From positions 91,230,001-91,294,000 of the forward strand of contig JAZHRO010000063.1 in NCBI GenBank assembly GCA_037157565.1: a stretch of DNA of 64,000 bases, read 5' to 3'. The stretch is from Thalassia testudinum. Taxonomy: Eukaryota > Streptophyta > Magnoliopsida > Alismatales > Hydrocharitaceae. The notes beneath the pieces are model-generated. The model worked only from the letters and a program-made list of their open reading frames with translations. It ran no database searches and was not told the origin of the DNA. Position numbers and translations under genes: made by a program. Position 1 is the stretch's first letter. Every line of letters starts with the position of its first letter. Below, in pieces: positions 44,952-55,325 of the stretch.

Positions 44952-47054
44952 TGATAGCGATTTCACGCGGTTTGTTAAAATACGTCGTTGTAACGCGTAA
45001 AATCGATCAACTCTTAAATTTATATTCCTAGATAGGGGAGTATCTAGGGTCGTCCAAGGAGGCCAAATGTTTGCAATAGTGATTCTCTTGCTTGGAATAC
45101 AATCTCAACTTTCTTTTTGGTATTTTTCAATATATCATTTTTTTGTTTTAAATTAAGACAACATGCGGAATGGTGACGGGAAGGTGATTTACACTTCAAT
45201 TTAAAATACTACTTCTAAGTGGCAAGTAGAGCCTCTCCCTAAGCTCACTCTAGGCAAGTGGAAACCTAGAATAATTAGGGAGAGGAAGTGAAGAATGCTG
45301 AAAATAAGCAAATAGAAATGCAAACAAGATATACGAAGAAGGCAACTAGATAATTGATAAAGTGTTTAACAAAAATGCCTAGTAGAGGAATGCTTCTACT
45401 ACTAGATAATTGAAGTAAAAGAAAACACAAATCCTCTAAATAGATGGTGAAGAAGAGGGCTTCTTGCTCCAAGGTTGGTGGCTCCCAAGCTTGAAAAGAA
45501 TCCTTCAACTCCTTCCTTGCAGAACTCCGCCAAGGTGATGACCTCCAAGGCAAGCCCTAAGGGGGCGTGCCCTAAGTTTCTCTCCAAGGGTGGACGTCCA
45601 CCCTAAGCTTTTCTCCTTTGCCTGGCCATCCTCCTTGAAGTGGGAGAGTCCTCCTCCTTGGCGTGGCCCAAGTTGAAGAGAGTGGGGAGAAGAAGGCACC
45701 AAAAGGGCTGGTGATGTGCCCCTTTAATCTCCTTCTCTACTCCTTCTTCTTGGCCGTAGGTATAGGTTGTTTAGGTAGAAAATATACTAAGGGAGGATGG
45801 GAATTATGTGGTGGTAGGGTAGGGTATTTATAGGATGGGAAGGGGGGGTGGTTATGGTGTTTTTGGAGGGAAATGAAGGGGTGCTTGGTTATTTTTGGAG
45901 GGAAAAATGGGAGGGAAATGAAGAGGTGCCTTGGTTTTCCCTCCAAAAATACCTTCTAGAAGGCAATTTTGGAGGGAAAAAATGGAGGGTGGAGATGGGC
46001 TTTGATGGTGGATGTAGGGTGGTGATGGAAGGGATAGTTGGCACCAAAATAAAGTAGGAGTAGGTGGTCTTTTTGCTGGAGCTTAGGTAGTAGGGTAATA
46101 GGTTTTGGTGCCATGGAGGTGGACTAGCTAAGTTAAGCAGCTTAGCTAACTTAGCTAGTAGGGAGTAGAGTTGGAGGCATTTGGAGCTAGGGTTTTCAGG
46201 GAGAAGAGCTGAGGAGGAGAAGTCTGGAGCTGGAGCTAGAGCTGGCTGCTGCTGAAGAGGCTGGCATGGGGCTACTCTAGCTGGCTTAGCTTGCTAGTTC
46301 TTTGCTAGTTGCTAAGCCAAGCTAAAGTGAGCTAGCTTCTACCAAAATGAGCTGAGGTGAGCTAGGTCTGGTGCTCCCGGGGAGAATCAAGCTGGTTGAG
46401 GCAGCTAAGGTAGCTTAGCTCAACTGAGTTGAGCTAAGCTGAGTCCCCGGGAGCTGGACTTGAGCTTCCTGAGCTGAGATGAATTCTTCTTCAGCTGGCT
46501 GGAGTTGAGTGGAGCTGAATGTAGCTGGATCTGAGCTGGGGTGAACTCCTGTCAACTCAACTGAGCTAGCTAGAGCTCCCTGTGAACTAGTGGGAGCTGA
46601 GATGAGCTAGACTCAGCTAAGTTGAGCTGGATCTGAGCTGACTTGAGCTAGGGTGAGCTAAGATGAACTCTCTTGAGCTGCCATCCAGCTGAGATTAGCT
46701 GAATGGAGCTGGGATGAGCTAACCTTAGTTCAAGTAAGCTAGGTTCCAACTGCGGTGAGCTAAATCAAGCTGAGGTGAGCTGGATCAAGCTGAGGTGAGC
46801 TGGATTAGGCTGAGTTCCAGCTAGTCTGGGCTTCTCCTTCACCATTTGCCTTCTTGAGTGCTAGGGTTTTAGGGATCTGTGCATCTGTACATCCCTAACA
46901 CTCACAAAAACACATTAAAACGACAATAAAAAATGCAATGCATGCCTATCCTAATTTATGCCTAAATGCAGCCCAAAAACCCATTTGCGGAGTAAAATCC
47001 TAAGAGCTAAGTTAGTTTTAAAGCATAAAAATGATGATAAACTGGCGTTTATCA
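44952..47054 (-). repeat. 5' LTR of the young B copy
   Basis: Same length as the 3' LTR (2103 bp) and almost identical. AGCT-rich tract at 46120-46830, TATA at 45823-45836. The sense start differs at one base in the hairpin loop (CGCCAG against TGCCAG). Confidence 0.95.
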
Positions 47055-47059
47055 ATGGA
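47055..47059. repeat. Target site duplication of the young B copy, right
   Basis: ATGGA, identical to 37712-37716. Confidence 0.93.
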
Positions 47060-47235
47060 CCCCTTGATGAAAAGATCGTCCACCTGAGAATTACCTGGGC
47101 AACCAGAGAGGGTGAGTCCCGCGAAGACCCCTACACGGTAGAGCGCCCCCACGGGTTACAGGGTTTCCCCCACCCGACCTCTCTTGTCACTGAGATTCCA
47201 GGTAGACTAGAATGGGGACCTTGACCTCTTAAGTC
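47060..47235 (-). promoter_or_regulatory. Leader block of element D shared with A
   Basis: Continues the block that starts at 37660-37716 on the other side of B. Close match to A 18905-19080, with GAGAATTACCTGGGC and CACGGGTTACAGGG. Candidate packaging region. Confidence 0.6.
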
Positions 47236-47892
47236 TACCACTTTTAGTTAGGATCAAGGTGCTTAGGTTTTCACTTGAACTTTAGCCTTTTGAGTGCAAA
47301 GAGTGACCTAAGTTTAAGGTTGGTTGACCCAAGGGGTCAACTTCACCTACTAATACCCTTGAGAGCTTATTAGGTCTTTGTCCTTTAGGGTTCAAGTGTT
47401 TTTAAGAGCCAAATTTCTTAGGGTTTCTCTTAAAAGATGTTTTCAAACAGTGGCTTGGGCACACTTTTTTTGAGAATTCTCAATTCTTACTTAGAAAGTG
47501 TCTCTAAAACCTTAATTTTTGAATCATACATTGGCTCTACTTGGTCCAGTTAGCTTCCTTTAGATTGGGTAATTAACGCTCAAGCAAGAAGGTGTTAGCC
47601 CTAAATACCCTTAATGGATGTACAAAAATACTGTGTTGAAATTGAAAACAGGCAGCTTTGATGATTTACAAAGTATGGAAGCCAGGTTATGCCTAAATTG
47701 CTTTTTCTTTCTTTTTCTTCCTCTTTAGAATTTAGGGGTTAAAATGAGAGGATAGAAAATTACCTATCTTAGGTGTGGTTGTTGTGCAGCTGCTTGTTGT
47801 CCTCTTGATTTCCTGTACCTGCACAATAAAAGAGAAGAGATCAATAGAAACTCAAAAATCGTGAATTAATGGCTTCTAGAATAGCCGTTGCT

Positions 47893-47909
47893 CCCCGGCA
47901 ACGGCGCCA
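47893..47909 (-). promoter_or_regulatory. Primer binding site of element D (tRNA-Asp)
   Basis: On the minus strand TGGCGCCGTTGCCGGGG, an exact complement to the tRNA-Asp 3' end, five bases from the LTR at 47915. Confidence 0.92.
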
Positions 47910-47914
47910 AGAAC

Positions 47915-50683
47915 TGGCACTGTGTTTGTCTGTATAGTTATTATAGTCGTTGTGGTATATAACAAAATAGTTACCAGTTTAATACAATTTATTACTCGGA
48001 ATGACAAGTTTCCCGAGGTCGAACTCAGGGAGTAAACAATAATTCTAGAAGCCTATAAATTCATAATATAAGGTTTTACAAAAATTAAGAGAGAGAGAGA
48101 GAAATAATTGGCTTTTTCTTCTCTTTCTTTCTTCTTTCTGTCTTCTTTTTCTTTCCTTCTTTCTTTCTCTTCTGCAGTGGTTCCTCTTCTTTCTATCTTC
48201 TTTCTAATTTTCTTCAGCTGCTAAGTCTTTCTCCTTTCTTCATCTTTGGTTTTCTTCTTTCTTCTTTTCTTCTTCTTTTCTATCTTCTTCTGCATCTTCT
48301 TTCTTCTTCTTCAGCAGCTGCTCCTCTTTCTTCTTTTCTTCTTCTTCTTCTTTTCTTCTGCTCTGGCTCTTCCTCTTCTTTCTTTCTTCTTCAGCAGCTG
48401 CAATTTTCCTTTGCTTTGGCTGCTGATCCTCTGACGTCTGATTCAGCGCTCAGACGGCTTAACTGTGCAGTTGCTACAGTGCGGCTCCTCTTTTCTTCCT
48501 TCGGCTCCTTCCTTCCTTTCTTCTTCCTTCGCCTGCTTCTTCCTTCTATCCTGCGCACACATACACAGATCAGTGCAAAACCTACCCCTACCCCTTCCCC
48601 GCGTCTCTCTCTCTGAATCTCTCTTTGGAAAGCTCTCCCAGAGCCGAGTAATCGGGTTGGGTTGAGTGCCCGGGTCCAGGCGCACCAGCGTGGGTGGTGC
48701 GCGAGGAGTGCACAGGCAGGATAGTCGGGTCGGGTCACCAGGTCCGCGTGGGCAATGCCACGGACGAGGCGCGTGAATAGGTGAGGGACCTCACCCCTGT
48801 GTGACTGGAGGCAAATGGCTAATGTCACTTTTTCAATTTAAGTGTGGGCGCGAGGCCACACACTTACGAGCCACGCGCCCGCAAGAGAGAAGCAGTTGTC
48901 GACTTGGGCAGCAACGAAGGTTTCGCACTCCCAATCAAGAACCTGGGCGCCTTCACTGGCTTGCCCCACGTTACATGGAGCTCACACCTGGAGAGGAGGA
49001 GACCTGGAGCTGCCTGCGAAGAAGCTCCAGCAGCTCGTCAATGGCGGCGAGGAGGTTGAACCCTGAAATCATGAAGACAACCTCCCGGCCATGTTAGACA
49101 ACACAGGGAGCTTCGCCGAAGTGTAGCGAAGGCAGTGCGAGGGTCGGCGAGGCACAAGAGTGCCTGTGTCCGTGTGCCTAGGGCAGACTGTGTGTGCGGA
49201 AGTGGGTGTGTTCGGGGGGTGGTCTGGAGGTGAAGGGCGGTGAATGGAGTGAGGGAAATGCTTGAGTGGAGTGAGGGGGAGCTTCTGGGCTTGTCGGCGA
49301 GAGGTGAAATGGCCTGTGGAGGTGGAGCGACCTTGCCGGAGATGGCGACCAGAGGTGAAGCAGATGGGGGTGGTAGTGGCAGTCGAAGGGTCTGAAATGC
49401 TAATTGAATAAGGGAAAAGTGAGAGGAGGGTAAGGGGAAGGTTCCTACCTACTTAGTCGACGAAGAGGGAGAGGAAGACGTCCGGCTCGTGCTTGCCGGA
49501 GCTGGGGACGAAGGTGCCCAGAAGAGGAGTAACGACGACGAGGAGGGGATCCAGAGACGCCAGCTGGTGTGGCCTGGCATGGGAAGACGGGGCAGAGTGG
49601 GCTCTACTGCAGGTATGGCAGCAGAGCGACGAGGAGGAGGAGGAAAGATCGCCGGAAGCTTGGGCTGTTTGACCGGAGACGGGAGAGATGAAATCAAGGG
49701 TTTTTCTCGGTCAAAACTAGCTTGCCTTCGACGAACGCCCCTGCCGCTCCTTATAAAGGCGCTGGCGAGGAGAGCGGCCTCAGGGAAAGACGTGCAGCGC
49801 ACGCCGGAGATGGCCAGAGAAGGAGACCCATGCCTTTCGTGCGTTCGCACGAGAGGCATGGCCGGTTGCAGGGGTCAGGGGAGGGTCCCTACGACAGAGG
49901 ACGACGCAAGGAACCTCCCGTTTGTTCCTGAAAATGGGTGCCATGCCCTGTGCGGCGCCATCCTCCACGCAAGGTCGCCGGAGGTATGGCGCTACTCAGA
50001 ATGGCAGGGAGGACCGTTCTGCAAAGAACAACGAAAAAGATAGGGAGCCATTTGCAAGGATTTCAAAAGATAAGGGTCAAAAAGTAATTCAAGAGGACCA
50101 ATTTGTAAAGTCGGTCAAGATGGTCTTTTCTTAGGATCAAATTTTTATACTAGCATAATTTGAACCTAAAGATTTTAATGGTGAAATTTGATTTTAGGTT
50201 AGACCATATTTGACCGATCAATTTGCACAAAAACCTAAATTAGGTCATAAATTGGGCGTGGTTCTCATTTTAGGTCAAAATAGGTTGCAAAGGCCAAATT
50301 GAAGGTTATAAACCCTAGGGAATATTTTTCCATGAATTTTAGAGGGTTGAGTTGATTTTTATCTTACCTCGAATCTCATGAATTAAAGTAGGTTTGTTTT
50401 AGGGTTACAGAATGTCATTTAATTCCTAGAAGTTGCTATAACCTTTTTCAGATTAGATCATCCCACTTCCCTCCATATTAAGATCATTTGACCTGTGTTT
50501 AGATCCTTAATTACCCTGTTTGCGCACTGCATTGGTAAAATTACAGTTTTACCCTTTATGATTTGTCTTATTCTTCAACTCAGAATTCTCTGAGTTAAGC
50601 CTCTCTTTAGGTTTTGTAGGAGCTTCTTCACACTTATTTAGATTAATTTGTGCTAGTTAGGATTCATGATGAGGCTCTCATCA
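47915..50683 (-). repeat. 5' LTR of element D
   Basis: Partner of 27644-30354. Palindrome 49828-49861, TATA at about 49749-49759, pyrimidine-rich tract 48115-48560 on plus. The sense start is TGATGAGAGCCTCATCA. Confidence 0.92.
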
Positions 50684-50688
50684 CCTAA
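50684..50688. repeat. Target site duplication of element D, right
   Basis: CCTAA, identical to 27639-27643. Confidence 0.92.
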
Positions 50689-51900
50689 TTATCCTAAGGA
50701 TGTGAATGCACTCTAGGGGTACACTAGAAATGACCCATATTTAAACAACTACAACCTTAGATGGCATAACCATCCTAACTTTACTTCGACAAGTCAAAAA
50801 CCCACCCAGGGACCTAACTTGACTAAGCTTAGCACTATGGGCAACCCAGTAGGTACACACAATCGCACACATACCAACCACAGCCTACTCAGGAAACCCA
50901 CCCTTCTGACCTGAGTTTAATTCTCAAAGAAATGCGAGAAATGAATCTAAGACATAAAGAAGAAATGAATCAATTGAGGACAGAACTGACAAGATGATTG
51001 GACCAATTAGTAGATGCTAGACAACACGGAATGCTACCATCCCAACCCGTCCCCAACTTGAGGAACTTCAATAGGGTTAACTAAAACAACACACAGGAGC
51101 AACAGACACATATAGTTCAACCTGTTCCCCAGCACCCACCTGGCTTTGCTAACCCTAATCCTAACCAAGTTCAACTTATCTTGCAAAACCCACCTCAACC
51201 TTCCAACTGTAATGCCTTTGCCGACGTTGTAACCTTGAGAAGTGGGAGACAAATCTAAGATCCTTACCCTCCCAAATCTAAATCTAATCAAGATCTTGAG
51301 GAGCCCGAATCTGATCTAGGAGACCAAGCCAATCAAGAAGACAAGGATTAGGACCCGAACACTCATGATTTCTCTCAAGCACCCTTCCTTGAAGCCTTGA
51401 ACAAATTTAGGAAAAAGAAAACCAATCCATCTGAGGAGTGGCTTGATAGTTTTAAACAAGTCCAGGTGAATATACCACTCCTTGAGGTAATTGAGAATAT
51501 CCCAGCCTGTGCGAAATTTTTGAAAGAAATATGCACACCCTAAAGCCAGGCCAAATCATCTAAAAAGGTAGTGTTATCTGAATAAGCTAGAACAGTTATT
51601 GTTAAAAACCTACCTCGAAAACAAAAAGATCCTGGATCCCCTTTGATTTCTTGTGTTATTGGAGACACTACCTTTGATAGGGCTCTGTTAGATTTAGGTG
51701 CCTCTATCAATTTAATCCCTACAATGTTATATGAAAATTTAACTTTGGAGAGTTAAAACCTATGGAGGTCACACTACAGCTGGCTGATTGATCTGTGACC
51801 ACACCAAGGGGAATTATTGAAGATATAATTGTCAAGGTTAGTGATTTTTATTTTCCTGTGGATTTCTTGGTCTTTAACATGGAGGTACTAGAAATTTGAA
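50684..51900 (+). pseudogene. Gag linker and protease of element C (broken)
   Basis: Resumes C after D. YNLRWHNHPNFTS resembles the NPGWRNHPNFQW linker motif of D. TLRSGRQI, FLEALNKFRKKK, NIPLLEVIENIPACAKFLK and the protease core ALLDLGASINLIP follow. Interrupted by several stops (for example about 51255, 51349, 51543, 51583) and a frameshift near 51750. Confidence 0.8.
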
Positions 51901-52400
51901 GAACACCCCAATAATTTTGAGAAGACCATTCTTAGCTACTGCCAAGGCTAATATTGATTGTGAATCTGACAGTATGGAAATTAAATTCGAGGACAAGACA
52001 AAGATTAATATTTTAAGGCCATCAAACAATTCGAGGGTTGTGGAATGATAGAAGATTCTGAGGATATGAACCATACTGTTAAATACTGTATAAAGTTAGG
52101 AGTTTCCCAATCCGATCCTATAGGCCTTGATCCCCAAACCAATCAAGAGGTCAATCACCCAATCACTGACTTGATTCCAATACCTCTTGAGGATAACTGT
52201 GATCTGCCTTTGGACCCTTAATCCCAAGGACCTAAACCTGAACTGAAACCTCTTCTTGATTATCTAAAGTATGTTTTCTTGAGATCTGAACAGACTTATC
52301 TAGTGATCATTAGCTCTTATCTGACCCAAACTCAGGAAAATCAATTAATTCAAGTTATGGGAAGAAATAGTAAATAATTGGTTGGACATTGATGATATGA
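51901..52400 (+). pseudogene. Protease-RT linker of element C
   Basis: Broken frames with a LRRPFLATAKANIDCES-like second protease segment (about 51918-51970, spelled in two frames) and an acidic linker toward RT. Low conservation. Confidence 0.55.
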
Positions 52401-53515
52401 AGGGAATCAGTCCTACTTACTGCACTCACAGAATCTACGTTGAAGATGGATCTAAACCCTCCCAAGAAATGCATAGATGATTGAATTGTAATATGTGGGA
52501 GGTTGTGAAAAAGGAGATGATTAAGTGGTTAGATGCATGAATAATCTACCCAATCTCTGATAGCCCATGGATCAGTTCTATACAAGTGGTTCCTAAGAAA
52601 GTTGGGCTGACTGTGATTACTAATGATAATGGGGAGTTGATTCCAACCTGCACAGCTTCCTCTTGAAGAGTCTGTATCGATTACAGGAAGCTGAATAATG
52701 CAACTAAGAAAAATCACTTTCCACTTCCCTTCATTGATCAAATTCTTGAAAGACTAGCCAGCCAGAAGTTTTTCGATTTCTTGGATGGCTACTCCGGCTA
52801 CAATCAAGTAGCTATCCACCCTGACAATCAAGAGAAAACCACCTTCACATGTCCTTATGGAACATTCACATTCCGTAGGATGCCTTTTGGATTATGTAAT
52901 AAATCAGCGAATTTTCAAAGATGCATGCTTGCAATATTTTCAGACATGGTGGGTGATTTTATGAAAATCTTTATGGATGATTTTTCTGTGTTCGGGGACT
53001 CTTCTGAATCTTGTCTAATCAATCTGGAGAAAACTTTACAAAAGTGCATAGAGGTAAATCTTGTCCTATCTTGGGAAAAGAGCCACTTCATGGTTAGGGA
53101 AGGTATAGTCCTTAGCCATGTTGTGTCTGAAAGAGGAATTGAAGTGGCTAAAGCCAAGGTGGACACTATCATTAAACTCCTGCCACCTTCGATGGTTAAA
53201 AAAGTAAGATCATTTCTTGGACATGTGGGACTTTACCGTCGATTCATTAAGGAATTTTCTAAGGTGGCAAGGCCCTTAAGTAATCTACTGGTGAAAGATC
53301 AAACCTTTCATTTGGATTCAAGTTGCGTAAGGGCTTTCAATCTACTGAAGGAGGCCATTACACAATCACCCATCCTACAACCTCCTAATTGGGATCACCT
53401 GTTCGAAATTATGACCGATGCTTCTGATTTGGCTATTGGCACGGTCTTAGGACAAAATATTGATAGGAAACCTTCCGTGATTTACTACGCTAATAAAACT
53501 CTTGATGAGGCTTAA
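52401..53515 (+). pseudogene. Reverse transcriptase of element C
   Basis: After stops at about 52539 and 52665, it is open from 52781 to 53515 (244 codons). RT motifs: IQVVPKKVGLTVIT, RVCIDYRKLN, HFPLPFIDQILE, DGYSGYNQVAIHP, FRRMPFGLCN and the intact catalytic box FMDDFSVFG. Then FLGHVGLYRRFI and PILQPPNWDHLFEIMTDASD leading into RNase H. The catalytic residues are kept although the gene is broken on both sides. Confidence 0.88.
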
Positions 53516-53790
53516 AAGAATTACACCACTACAGAAAGAGTTACTAGTATTAGCTTTTACCCTAGAAAAGTTTAGGCCATATATACTTAGATCTCATGTC
53601 AATTTTCACGGATCATATTGCATTAAGGCACTTGATGTATAAAAAGGATGCAAAACCCAGATTAATCAAATGGATCCTTCTACTACAAAAATTTGATTTA
53701 GAAATCAAAGACAAATCTAGTGCTCAAAATGTAGCAGTAGATCATCTTTCTAGAATCCTTGTAGAATCTGAAACTCCTCAATTTTCTGAC
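53516..53790 (+). pseudogene. RNase H region of element C (frameshifted)
   Basis: A TAA at 53513-53515 and frame changes through 53516-53596 remove the TEKELLA region. It resumes with FTDHIALRHLMYKKDAKPRLIK and AQNVAVDHLSRI. Non-functional. Confidence 0.8.
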
Positions 53791-55122
53791 TCATTCCCTG
53801 ATGAGACTCTTTTAACTATTTGCAAACTACCTTGGTTTGCAGACATTGTTAACTATTTGGCAATCAAAAAATTACCCATGGATTGGCCTAAGCATATGCA
53901 TGATAAATTAATTTCCGATGTCAAATACTACTTTTGGGAAGACCTAGAACTATTTAAAATTTGCACGGATCAGGTTATTTGCCATTGTGTTCTAGATGAG
54001 GAGATCACAAGTGTGCTAGAATTCTGCCATACTTTTGCTTGTGGAGGTCACTTCTCAGGAAAAAAGATGGCAGTCAAAGTGCTGCAAAGTGGATTATACT
54101 GGTTGTCTCTATTCCGTGACTCTTACAATTTCTGTAGGTTATGTATTAATTGCCAAACTCTACGAAACATGACCAGGAAGGATATGATGCCCCTAAATCC
54201 AATCCTTGAAGTCGAGATCTTTGATGTTTGGGACATTGATTTTATAAGACCTTTTTACCAATTCTTTTGGATACTTCTATATCCTGGTTGCAGTCGACTA
54301 CGTATCCAAATGGATTGAGGCCATCCCGACTCGAACCAATGAACATAAGGTGGTCATGGACTATGTAAAGAAAAACATCTTTAGCCGGTTTGGTGTACCA
54401 AAGGCCCTGATTAGCAATGGCGGATCCCATTTCACTCACAATCAATTTAGGACCTTACTGACTAAGTATGGAATCACTTATAGAATCTCTACTCCATTCC
54501 ATCCTCAAACCAACAGCCAAGTCGAAATTTCCAGTCGAAAAATTAAGAAAATCCTACAAAAGATCGTCTGCTTGGATCAGAAGGATTGGTCTACAAAATT
54601 AGATAATGCTCTCTGGGCCTACCAGACGACGTATAAAACGCCGATTGGAACGTCTCCATTCCATTTGGTCTACGGAAAATCTTGTCATTTGCCGGTTGAA
54701 CTTGAACATAAAGCATATTGGGCAATCAGAACTTTAACCTAAATCTTGATCAATCTGGACGACAAATAAAACTCCAATTGACTGAATTGGAGGAAATCAT
54801 GAATGATGCTTATGATAGCGTGAGAATTTATAAAAATAGGACAAAAGCTTTACATGATAAGTATATCTCTCGTAAAAGCTTTGTCCCTAATCAAAAGTTT
54901 TGGTTATTTGATGTGCGCTTGAAGTTCTTTCTGGGAAAATTAAGATCAAAATGGATAGATCCTTTTATTGTAAGAAAAATTTTCTCTCATGGAGCAGTTC
55001 TAATTCTGGATCCTAAGACTGGCCAAGAAACGAAGGTAAATGGTCAAAGGCTAAAACCTTATATTACTCAGTATCTTGATCCTATTCTTGATAATCACAT
55101 TAACCTTCTGGAATCATCTTAA
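53791..55122 (+). pseudogene. Integrase of element C
   Basis: Frames 53596-54318, 54350-54742 and 54718-55122, joined by frameshifts near 54250-54300 and 54735. The finger histidines and cysteines (CHTFACGGHFSG, CRLCINCQ) and the first D (DVWDIDF) are present. The second catalytic aspartate is changed: the motif reads ISNGGSHF instead of ISDGGSHF, a single G to A change. The E of [12 protein letters not shown] is kept. C-terminal RLKPYI region and a stop, then the post-pol motif. Confidence 0.85.
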
Positions 55123-55156
55123 AGATGAAATGAATTTAGCAAATGATGTTAAACAT

Positions 55157-55178
55157 AGTGCTGGCGGGAAGGCAACCT
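55157..55178 (+). other. Conserved post-pol motif of element C
   Basis: AGTGCTGGCGGGAAGGCAAC, 35 bases after the pol stop. It is the plus-strand equivalent of the motifs in A, B and D. Confidence 0.7.
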
Positions 55179-55287
55179 AGTATTCTGTACAGGTATTTTT
55201 CTATCTAAGCTGATCTGGATTAACAAGCTTAGTCAGGTGATATCCCTTCCTCTCGCTTATTACATTTTGATTTCTTTGCATACATTT

Positions 55288-55325
55288 CAATGAGGACATT
55301 GTAATAAATAAGCATTGGAGGGTGG
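55288..55325 (+). promoter_or_regulatory. Internal polypurine tract of element C
   Basis: CAATGAGGACATTGTAATAA, then GCATTGGAGGGTGG. Same module as in A, B, D and E; here the distance to the terminal PPT is 0.8 kb. Confidence 0.6.

Larger units (their letters stand above)
37717..47054 (-). mobile_element. Young family B retrotransposon (non-autonomous)
   Basis: 9338 bp with LTRs of 2103 bp each. I found three differences between the LTRs by eye (near 38620, 39032 and 39812), so it is a very recent insertion. tRNA-Asp PBS, terminal PPT and ATGGA duplication are intact. The internal 5.1 kb carries one 730-codon frame with one TAG and nothing else: no capsid core, RT, RNase H or integrase. It must depend on proteins from another element. 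It sits in the leader of D. Confidence 0.95.
27644..50683 (-). mobile_element. Element D: gag-pol gypsy retrotransposon, split by a young B copy
   Basis: 23,040 bp in total including the B insertion (37717-47054 plus its duplication). LTRs 27644-30354 (3') and 47915-50683 (5'), both TG...CA, tRNA-Asp PBS, PPT and CCTAA duplication. It carries gag, protease, RT, RNase H and integrase in the order of Ty3/gypsy elements, with several stop codons and at least two frameshifts, so this copy cannot work by itself. LTR ends, leader and 3' module match element A. The LTRs differ visibly (2711 and 2769 bp). Confidence 0.92.

Noticed and set aside
47893..47909. Match to the 3' end of tRNA-Asp, considered as a tRNA gene
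   Set aside because: Only the 17-18 nt acceptor end is present, placed exactly at the LTR edge; it is a primer binding site.
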